Source: Thiomargarita sp. (GTDB lineage: Bacteria; Pseudomonadota; Gammaproteobacteria; Beggiatoales; Beggiatoaceae). Taken from it: a DNA stretch of 11,612 bases. Of this stretch, positions 1-5,893 are shown in pieces (position 1 is the first letter of the stretch; every line of letters begins with the position of its first letter). Both the position numbers and the translations under genes were made by a program. Where the stretch lies: NCBI GenBank assembly GCA_020721025.1, contig DYNO01000104.1:1-11612 (forward strand), in the 5' to 3' direction. The notes under the pieces were generated by a model. It did not search any database. It saw nothing but the letters and a program-made list of their open reading frames with translations, and had not been told where the DNA came from.

Positions 1-2
1 GA

Positions 3-185
3 ACCGCTATCAATTGCGGTAAACGACTGATTTCAGTCGCAGGGAGTCAATGTCAATATTCAGTTATTGGTGATTCAGTCGTATATAGCAATATTAAACT
101 AAATATAGTTGTTTCGGTAACAGGAACTAACTCGAAATACAACATTAAATCGGTTGTAATCGGTAACAAACTATTGGGATCATAA
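3..185 (+). CDS. 3' end of an unknown gene, cut by the window start
   Basis: The third forward frame is open from the first bases of the window to a TAA at 183-185, giving 60 residues. The translation is rich in Val, Ser, Asn and Ile with alternating polar and hydrophobic residues (for example SVIGDSVVYSN and KLNIVVSVTGTN). This suggests a beta-strand-rich C-terminal end, as in many exported or surface proteins, and there are two cysteines. I do not recognise the family. An open frame of this length at a window edge could occur by chance in AT-rich DNA, so the call rests on the frame and the non-random composition only. The start lies upstream of the window. Confidence 0.35.
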   Translation, partial: TAINCGKRLISVAGSQCQYSVIGDSVVYSNIKLNIVVSVTGTNSKYNIKSVVIGNKLLGS

Positions 186-307
186 CAAAACCAGAGATAG
201 TTGTCAACCTTTTTTACGCAAGATGCAATTATCTACTTCAAACCAAACACACAGCCCTTATTTTACTTGAATTTATTATCATAACTCTTTGAAATCATTT
301 AATTTAT

Positions 308-496
308 TTATTTTTCTTGATTTTTCTTGACTTGAGTTTTCAAAGATTGAATAATTTCTTTTAAATATTCAATCTCTTTGCTTTGTTGCTGCAGAATGAG
401 ATAAAGTTTTTCTAATTGAAATTGCATTTTCATCTCATCAGGATTATTCGTTGAATGAATATTGCTAAATTGATGCCTATTTTGATAATCTTTTGC
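308..496 (-). pseudogene. Coiled-coil C-terminal gene fragment
   Basis: On the reverse strand a frame is open from just after a TGA (497-499) to a TAA at 308-310, giving 62 residues. The first methionine comes 22 codons in (433-431), and no Shine-Dalgarno sequence precedes it. The last 40 residues (FQLEKLYLILQQQ, then KEIEYLKEIIQSLK and a Lys/Gln-rich end) form a convincing amphipathic coiled coil. Such tails end many helix-turn-helix regulators and small DNA-associated proteins, but no DNA-binding domain remains here. I read it as the 3' remnant of a gene whose 5' part was lost at about position 497. A functional 41-residue coiled-coil peptide starting at 433 is possible but less likely. Confidence 0.35.
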
Positions 497-903
497 TCAC
501 AGACGAACAGGGGGCTGATCTTTCGACAAAATGTGATTCCACAAAACACGCCGTCTATTCAGTCACCAACAACATCGGAAAACTGGTGATTCCTTTTGTT
601 GACATTCCTCTGTTAAATCTCTACACGCATCTACCAACGAGCGAACTGGCGGTGTTTTCTGGTGAACTGAAACAAGTGGGCAGTTCAATGGATTTTGGCT
701 TAGTTTCCAGCAAGTTGAAATTGGTCTTTTTAACGGAAGCTCACGATCCCTGTCACGCGCTTTACGATGAAACGCAGAAAACGCTGCACGTTCCCTTTGT
801 CGATGTGGGCAATGAAGTCTATGACGTGAAATTCCAACATCTCAAAGACATTCCGCTAGAGTTGGGCGTGTTTCATTTGGAAAGCTATGATTTAGTTCAA
901 TAA
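493..903 (+). CDS. Hypothetical protein, probably N-terminally truncated
   Basis: This is a 136-residue frame of unknown function. The codon pattern looks genuinely coding. Two related stretches, LVIPFVDIP near residue 32 and LHVPFVDVG near residue 98, suggest two beta-rich units of a repeated domain, the second followed by VYDVKF. There is no signal peptide or membrane segment. The only usable start in frame is a TTG at 493 without a Shine-Dalgarno sequence. The frame stays open back to 469 after a TAA at 466-468 but contains no ATG. The reading therefore looks like the C-terminal part of a larger, possibly secreted, protein whose 5' end was lost. It meets the broken - strand coiled-coil fragment head to head at 493-496. 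The inverted-repeat element starts 9 bp after its stop codon. It is real coding sequence in origin, but whether it is still expressed is doubtful. Confidence 0.55.
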   Translation: MLTDEQGADLSTKCDSTKHAVYSVTNNIGKLVIPFVDIPLLNLYTHLPTSELAVFSGELKQVGSSMDFGLVSSKLKLVFLTEAHDPCHALYDETQKTLHVPFVDVGNEVYDVKFQHLKDIPLELGVFHLESYDLVQ

Positions 904-912
904 CAGGCTATC

Positions 913-998
913 GTCTGAACCGTAATTCACCTCATTTGCTTAATTAACATAACTGTATTTATGAAAATTATGCTCACTAGAAAAATTAAGGTTCAGAC
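913..998. repeat. 86-bp dispersed inverted-repeat (MITE-like) element, copy 1
   Basis: The element is bounded by 15-bp inverted arms: GTCTGAACCGTAATT at 913-927 and AATTAAGGTTCAGAC at 984-998. They pair at 14 of 15 positions. The AT-rich interior has no coding capacity. A second element with the same termini lies at 9220-9302. Read on the reverse strand, copy 1 matches copy 2 in order: an AGCATAATTTTCATAA block, then TTATGTTAATTAAG, then the GTGAATTA/GGTTC terminus. Copy 1 fills the gap between the convergent ends of the hypothetical gene (stop at 903) and the histidine kinase gene (stop at 1003-1005). Its RNA could fold into a long hairpin on either strand and might act as a bidirectional terminator. 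That role is inference. Confidence 0.75.
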
Positions 999-1002
999 AT
1001 CC

Positions 1003-3123
1003 TCAAGTTTTGGTAACATTCAACAACATACTGGCTAAATCCTGTTTTTCCATTGGCAACACTGGCGTTTGTCCCAACAAATTGCTAATCAGTTGTAATA
1101 ATTCATTATCATGGTACGAATCCTTTTTCACCACCGTTTTGACATAACGCTGCAAATATGCCTGATCCGCCGCGCTCAAATTGGTCGAAGTCAACACAAT
1201 CACCGGAATGGAATGCCAGCGCGGATTTTTATGAAAATGTTCAAGAAATTCAAAACCATCCATCACCGGCATGTTCAAATCCAATAAAATCAGCGTCGGT
1301 TGTTTTTCATCCAGATGATCCAATGCCACCTGTCCATTTTCAGCACGAAATACCCGCCACCCTTGATTTTTCAACAATGCCGAAGTCAATTCACTCAGCA
1401 CCACATCGTCTTCCACCACCATCACCAAACCGTTTGATTTATCGTTAATCTTGTGTTTTGACAACACCGTCGCCAACTGTTCCCCGCTGATCGGCTTGGT
1501 CAAATAATCCATCGCACCCAATGCGTTACCCGTCGTTTTGCCCTCCTCAATCGAAGTCATGATCACTGGAATATCGCACAAGATCGGATGATTTTTCAAG
1601 CCCGCCAACAATTCCCACCCATCCATTTCTGGCATCAATACATCGAGTAAGATCGCATCCGGGCGCAATTTTTTCGCCAATCGAAAGCCTTCCTTGCCAT
1701 TGACCGCAGTCGCCACCGAATAACCCAATTGTGTGAGATGATTTTTCAGCACTTCTCGCACAATCGCGTCATCATCAATGATTAAAATAATTCCCTGTCC
1801 TTGCAATAAGTTAGGCGTTTTATTCTGAGATGGTTCGACGGCGGTTTGAGGATTGACTTGCACGGGAATCAACACGGTGAACATGCTGCCCTCGCCAAAT
1901 CGACTTTCCAACGTGATCATCCCGCCCATCATCTCGGTAAATTGTTTGGTTATCGCCAATCCCAGCCCCGTCCCGCCAAATCGCCGCGTGGTCGATGGAT
2001 CGACTTGAGAAAACGGCAAAAACAACTTTTTCTGCTGCTCGGCGGTCATGCCAATGCCGGAATCGGTGATGCTGAAGCGTACCCAATGTTCTTGATGATA
2101 ATATTCCCGCGCCACTTCGAGGCTGATCTTGCCCTGTTCGGTAAATTTCGCCGCGTTGCCCAATAAATTGACCAAAATTTGCCGCGTCTTCATTTCATCG
2201 GCATAAATTTCGCCCAAGGTATTTTGAAACAAGATGCTGAATTGATTGCTTTTAGATTCAAACAACGGCTGCATGGTCGCTGCCACACCCTCAACCAAGG
2301 TTTCGACATTGAAATGTGACAGCGATAATTCCATTTTGCCGGATTCAATTTTCGATAAATCAAGCACATTGTTAATCAATTCCAACAGATGCTTGGCGGC
2401 GGCATGGATTTTTTTCAAATCGGCAACGAAATCTTCCGGTTCAAGTACGTCCGCATCTTCCATAAGAATTTCGGTATAACCAATCACTGCATTCATCGGC
2501 GTGCGTAATTCATGGCTCATATTCGCAAGAAATTGACTTTTCGCAATATTTGCCGATTCTGCGATCTCTTTGGCGTGATTCAATTCCGCGGTGCGTGCGA
2601 TAACTTTGCGTTCCAAATCACTGGCATAAGCAAGGAGTTGCGAATCACGTTTTGCCACCTCATGTTCTAATTTCTCTCGCAAATGGTACAATTCCACATG
2701 TGTACGCACCCGCGCCAGCAATTCTTCTTGTTGAAATGGTTTATTCACGTAATCCACGCCGCCGACTTCAAACGCTCGCAGCCGATGCTGGGGATCGGTG
2801 AGTCCAGAAAGAAATAGCACGGGAATAGGCTGTAAAATAGGAACTTGTTTGAGATGTTGACAAGTTTTATACCCGTCCCAACCGTCCATCGTAATATCAA
2901 GAAGGATAATGTCCGGTGGATTTTGCTTTGCAATATCAAAGGCTTTCTCGCCACTTTTTGCAATCAGCACGTCGAATTGAGCTTCTTGCAAAATGGATTT
3001 TAAAAAAGCAAGGTTAGTGGCATTATCATCAACGACTAAGACGGTGGAATTGCTGGTACTCACGTTGATTACCGTTATCACTTTGGTGGATGGTGTTGCA
3101 ATTATAGCAACCTTAAAAGCCAT
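1003..3123 (-). CDS. Cytoplasmic hybrid histidine kinase, REC-HK-REC-REC
   Basis: This is a 706-residue multi-domain phosphorelay kinase. Domain order: receiver 1 at about 27-143 (acidic pair D32/D33, phospho-acceptor D76, K128); a helical coiled-coil linker at about 143-190; a HisKA dimerisation domain with H-box SHELRTP (phospho-His H204); and an HATPase_c domain with N-box NLLGNAAKF (N319/N323), G1 DSGIGM from 354, F-box FLPFSQVD and G2 GGTGLGL from 383. Receiver 2 runs at about 444-560 (D494, K543) and receiver 3 at about 567-685 (D615, K667). All catalytic and acceptor residues are present. No membrane segment or PAS/GAF sensor is visible, so the protein should be soluble and take its input as phosphate or a partner contact through receiver 1. 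The first 23 residues look non-conserved; a GTG at 3063 (protein starting STSNSTVLVVDD) is an alternative start. The gene is divergent from prfA, and no partner regulator lies in the window. Confidence 0.95.
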   Translation of the reverse strand: MAFKVAIIATPSTKVITVINVSTSNSTVLVVDDNATNLAFLKSILQEAQFDVLIAKSGEKAFDIAKQNPPDIILLDITMDGWDGYKTCQHLKQVPILQPIPVLFLSGLTDPQHRLRAFEVGGVDYVNKPFQQEELLARVRTHVELYHLREKLEHEVAKRDSQLLAYASDLERKVIARTAELNHAKEIAESANIAKSQFLANMSHELRTPMNAVIGYTEILMEDADVLEPEDFVADLKKIHAAAKHLLELINNVLDLSKIESGKMELSLSHFNVETLVEGVAATMQPLFESKSNQFSILFQNTLGEIYADEMKTRQILVNLLGNAAKFTEQGKISLEVAREYYHQEHWVRFSITDSGIGMTAEQQKKLFLPFSQVDPSTTRRFGGTGLGLAITKQFTEMMGGMITLESRFGEGSMFTVLIPVQVNPQTAVEPSQNKTPNLLQGQGIILIIDDDAIVREVLKNHLTQLGYSVATAVNGKEGFRLAKKLRPDAILLDVLMPEMDGWELLAGLKNHPILCDIPVIMTSIEEGKTTGNALGAMDYLTKPISGEQLATVLSKHKINDKSNGLVMVVEDDVVLSELTSALLKNQGWRVFRAENGQVALDHLDEKQPTLILLDLNMPVMDGFEFLEHFHKNPRWHSIPVIVLTSTNLSAADQAYLQRYVKTVVKKDSYHDNELLQLISNLLGQTPVLPMEKQDLASMLLNVTKT

Positions 3124-3196
3124 TGTGCGTATAGTTTAAGGAAAATAATAAAAAATTTTGGTCAGATAAAAAACTGTGCCCTCTATCATTGATTGA

Positions 3197-3208
3197 ATAT
3201 CCGGATAT
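3197..3208. promoter_or_regulatory. 12-bp perfect palindrome before prfA
   Basis: ATATCCGGATAT is its own reverse complement. It sits 10 bp upstream of the prfA start codon, in the 95-bp divergent gap between the kinase and prfA. It could be an operator or an RNA hairpin that affects initiation, but a 12-bp palindrome in AT-rich DNA can also arise by chance. I found no well-spaced sigma70 promoter pair in this gap for either gene. Confidence 0.15.
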
Positions 3209-3218
3209 AAATTTTACG

Positions 3219-4298
3219 ATGAAATCATCCATTCGCAACAAATTAGAAAATCTCGCTGACCGTTTAGAAGAATTAAGTGCCTTGTTATCAGATGCCAGCA
3301 TCATTAACAATCAAGAAAAATTTCGTGATTATTCCAAAGAATACGCAGAAATTAAGCCCATTGTGGATGGTTTTGACAATTATCGGCGCGCCACCTTAGC
3401 CGTGCAACAGGCAAAAGAATTGCTCAATGATATCGAAATGCGAGAGCTTGCCGAAGAAGAATTACAACATGCACAACAGGAGCAAGAAACCTTAGAGCAA
3501 ACCTTGCAACTGTTGTTATTGCCACGCGATCCGGATGATAACAGCAATGTCTTTTTAGAAGTGCGCGCCGGAACAGGGGGCGATGAAGCTGCGATTTTCG
3601 CGGGGGATTTGGTGCGAATGTACATGCGTTATGCGGAACGGCAGGGTTGGCAGACCGAAATTCTCAGCGAAAACTTGGGTGAACATGGCGGTTTTAAAGA
3701 AGTGATCATTCGAGTCAGTGGGCAAAATGTCTATTCGCAATTCAAGTTTGAATCCGGCGGACATCGGGTGCAGCGGGTGCCAGAAACCGAAGCGCAGGGA
3801 CGCATTCACACCTCAGCATGTACCGTCGCAGTGTTGCCCGAAGTTGCGGTAACTGAGGAAATTACCATCAATCCCAACGACTTAAAAATTGATACCTATC
3901 GCGCTTCGGGAGCGGGTGGGCAGCATGTCAATAAAACCGATTCAGCCATTCGCATTACCCATTTACCATCGGGGCTTGTGGTGGAATGTCAAGATGAACG
4001 TTCGCAACACAAAAATCGGGCGCGGGCAATGTCGTTGTTACAATCGCGGTTATTACGGATTGAAAAAGAGCGGCATCAAGCAGAACAAGCAGCAACTCGG
4101 CGCAATTTGATTGGCAGTGGGGATCGGTCGGAACGAATTCGTACTTACAACTATCCGCAAAATCGCATTACTGATCATCGGATTAACTTGACGGTGTATC
4201 AATTGGAAGAAATTCTTGAAGGTAGTTTAAACAATTTAATTGAACCGTTAGCCCGCGAATATCAGATGGATTTATTGGCGCAGATGGGAGAGAATTAA
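3219..4298 (+). CDS. prfA: Peptide chain release factor 1
   Basis: Class I release factor that reads UAA and UAG in the ribosomal A site and triggers peptidyl-tRNA hydrolysis. The protein is 359 residues, against 360 in E. coli. The start is the ATG giving MKSSIRNKLE, which matches the E. coli N-terminus; in-frame extension to a TTG at 3189 would add ten non-conserved residues. The codon-recognition PxT motif is at 188-190 as PET, inside the typical context RVPETEAQGRIHTSAC. The catalytic loop GAGGQHVNKTDSA places GGQ at 233-235, exactly the E. coli numbering; this Gln is methylated by PrmC in known homologues. The Shine-Dalgarno signal is weak (GGA at 3203-3205). The usual gammaproteobacterial neighbours hemA and prmC are both absent beside it. 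There is no sign of damage, and this is surely the functional housekeeping copy. Confidence 0.98.
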   Translation: MKSSIRNKLENLADRLEELSALLSDASIINNQEKFRDYSKEYAEIKPIVDGFDNYRRATLAVQQAKELLNDIEMRELAEEELQHAQQEQETLEQTLQLLLLPRDPDDNSNVFLEVRAGTGGDEAAIFAGDLVRMYMRYAERQGWQTEILSENLGEHGGFKEVIIRVSGQNVYSQFKFESGGHRVQRVPETEAQGRIHTSACTVAVLPEVAVTEEITINPNDLKIDTYRASGAGGQHVNKTDSAIRITHLPSGLVVECQDERSQHKNRARAMSLLQSRLLRIEKERHQAEQAATRRNLIGSGDRSERIRTYNYPQNRITDHRINLTVYQLEEILEGSLNNLIEPLAREYQMDLLAQMGEN

Positions 4299-4312
4299 TT
4301 GTTTGCAAATTT

Positions 4313-4342
4313 TTGATTTTAAATGAAAAATCCAGATATTAT
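4313..4342 (+). promoter_or_regulatory. Candidate sigma70 promoter for the ATPase/NACHT operon
   Basis: TTGATT (4313-4318, 4 of 6 consensus matches) and TATTAT (4337-4342, 5 of 6) are separated by 18 bp. Transcription would start near 4349, just before the GAGG ribosome binding site of the small ORF at 4365. The site lies directly after prfA and would give the downstream genes their own promoter. AT-rich DNA yields such matches by chance, so this is a candidate only. Confidence 0.35.
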
Positions 4343-4364
4343 ATTAGTATGAGGATAATTAGCG

Positions 4365-4550
4365 ATGTCCCCCGTCGTGTTGCCCATCAATAATGCTTTG
4401 GGTTTTTCAAAAATTTCTGCAAAAAATCAATTGATAACAGTTCCGATAACTGATACTTTACTTGAACGGACGCGGCAAGATTTTTTAAGAATCTATGAAT
4501 TTCGGTTCTATGTCTCCACCATGTTATTTTCCGTTTTTTATATTTCATAA
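4365..4550 (+). CDS. Small hypothetical ORF, possible leader of the ATPase operon
   Basis: This is a 61-residue ORF of unknown family. It starts with ATG, has a good Shine-Dalgarno sequence (GAGG at 4351-4354, 10 nt spacing) and lies just after a candidate promoter. Its N-terminal 48 residues look protein-like, with a charged stretch LLERTRQDFLRIYEF near residues 33-47. The last dozen residues are hydrophobic (YVSTMLFSVFYIS) and may be a short membrane-interacting tail or simply read-through of intergenic sequence. The stop codon TAA (4548-4550) overlaps the AAGGA ribosome binding site (4549-4553) of the ATPase gene, so translation of the two could be coupled. It may be a genuine small operon member, a leader peptide, or the 5' remnant of a gene displaced when the operon arrived. 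Confidence 0.4.
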   Translation: MSPVVLPINNALGFSKISAKNQLITVPITDTLLERTRQDFLRIYEFRFYVSTMLFSVFYIS

Positions 4551-4560
4551 GGATTTTCTG

Positions 4561-5859
4561 ATGCCAACCATTTTAGAACAAGACCTCATAGCATTTTTCC
4601 AACAATTGGAAGATAAACCATTAGAACCCGATGATGCGTTTTATGAACCCTATTTGTCAACAGAAGAAAGTGATCCAATTGTAGAATTGGCACGTAACAT
4701 TAAGTGGAGTCCAGGCGAAAGTGTCACTTTACTCTCAGGTTTACGGGGTAATGGTAAAAGCACTGAATTAAGACGGTTGCGCAGTCTCCTCGAAGCCGAA
4801 GATTACACTGTATTTTTATGTGATATGGAATCTTTCATCAACCCTCACACTCCCATCGAAATCACTGATTTTTTAGTTTCCGTGATGTCTGCATTGAGCG
4901 AAGAGGTTCGCAACAAATGTGGAGCTAACTTTTCAGAAGAAGGTTATTGGGAGAGATTTACTCGTTTTTTGAAAACCGAAATTCACCTCAAGGGAGCAGA
5001 TACTGGCGCAGGTATCGGAGTTAGTTTGTTGCGCGACTACAGTTTTAAGAAGCAATTACAAGAAACGCTACGTTCTCATGCCGAACAAGTCATCGAACAT
5101 GCACAAGAGTTTGCTCAAAGTATTCGTAACTCCTTGAAAGAAAATGATCAGCATCAACTGGTTTTGTTGGTGGACTCTGTAGAAAAGATTCGCGGGCGTG
5201 GTTCTGATGCACATGAAGTTTATGAAAGTGTTGAAAATTTGTTCAAGCGTTATGGTGATAAATTACGGTTAGCCGGGTGGCATGTGGTTTACACGGTGCC
5301 GCCTTATGTGACCTCGCTAATTTTGGGGGGAGGCAACATTTGTCAGCTACCGAGCGTTCATATTTTTAATCGTGAATCTGAAGGACGTGACGAAATTACT
5401 ATAGATGAAAATGGAATCAAGGTCATGGAACACATTGTCAATCGCCGTTTTGAACGGTGGGAACAGATTTTTTCTAAACCTCAAATGCGACAGATGATTT
5501 TAGCAACTGGTGGAGATTTTCGCGACTTTTTCAGGTTGATTCGTGGCGTACTGCGTAAAGTTCCTGTTAAAAACCAAGAAGTCAAGATGCCGATCAATGA
5601 TCAGTTGATTGCTCAAGCTAAAAGTGATTTGCTCAATGACATGTTGCCGATTCCCACGGAAGATCAAAAATGGTTACGTCGTATTGCAACAACCCATAAA
5701 GCAGAACTGCAAAAACATGATGATTTGCCACGTTTCATTAGCTTTTTCGATAACAATTTAGTTTTAACTTATCGCAATGGTGAACGTTGGTATGATATTC
5801 ACCCATTGTTGAAAGAATATCTAATGAAGTCTGAGAATAGAAAAGTTGAGCTTTTGTAA
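4561..5859 (+). CDS. P-loop ATPase, partner of the NACHT protein
   Basis: This is a 432-residue ATPase. The start is the ATG at 4561, preceded by AAGGA at 4549-4553 with 7 nt spacing; an upstream ATG at 4495 lacks such a site and adds residues overlapping the small ORF. The ATPase core has Walker A GLRGNGKST at 60-68 (K66), and Walker B VLLVDS ending at D205-S206, followed by VEKIRG. An Arg-containing GGDFRDFFR segment near 317-325 may be a sensor-2-like element. The C-terminus (about 365-432) resembles a winged-helix module ending in WYDIHPLLKEYL. There is no signal peptide or membrane segment. The pattern SGLRGNGKSTELRRL, then LCDMESF, then YTVPPY is one I recall from bacterial ATPases encoded beside STAND-type proteins; this is unverified. 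The NACHT gene follows after 34 bp on the same strand, so the two are probably co-transcribed. I infer that it powers, primes or regulates the partner. Confidence 0.85.
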   Translation: MPTILEQDLIAFFQQLEDKPLEPDDAFYEPYLSTEESDPIVELARNIKWSPGESVTLLSGLRGNGKSTELRRLRSLLEAEDYTVFLCDMESFINPHTPIEITDFLVSVMSALSEEVRNKCGANFSEEGYWERFTRFLKTEIHLKGADTGAGIGVSLLRDYSFKKQLQETLRSHAEQVIEHAQEFAQSIRNSLKENDQHQLVLLVDSVEKIRGRGSDAHEVYESVENLFKRYGDKLRLAGWHVVYTVPPYVTSLILGGGNICQLPSVHIFNRESEGRDEITIDENGIKVMEHIVNRRFERWEQIFSKPQMRQMILATGGDFRDFFRLIRGVLRKVPVKNQEVKMPINDQLIAQAKSDLLNDMLPIPTEDQKWLRRIATTHKAELQKHDDLPRFISFFDNNLVLTYRNGERWYDIHPLLKEYLMKSENRKVELL

Positions 5860-5893
5860 ATTGATTTTGTAGCCTAACATTCGGACTTTTAAC

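Noticed and set aside
311..330. Tandem 10-bp repeat TTTTTCTTGA
   Set aside because: It is low-complexity sequence explained by Lys/Gln/Glu codons of the coiled-coil fragment on the other strand.
3189..3218. TTG at 3189 as the prfA start
   Set aside because: The ATG at 3219 matches the N-terminus of known RF1 and gives the expected length and GGQ/PxT numbering.
4315..4332. Hairpin GATTTT...AAAATC after prfA as an intrinsic terminator
   Set aside because: The six-pair stem is entirely AT-rich apart from one G-C pair and has no following U-tract, so it is too weak to support.
4495..4560. Upstream ATG at 4495 as the start of the ATPase
   Set aside because: The ATG at 4561 has AAGGA seven bases before it and gives a sensible N-terminus. 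The extension adds a hydrophobic, non-protein-like stretch that overlaps the small ORF in another frame.
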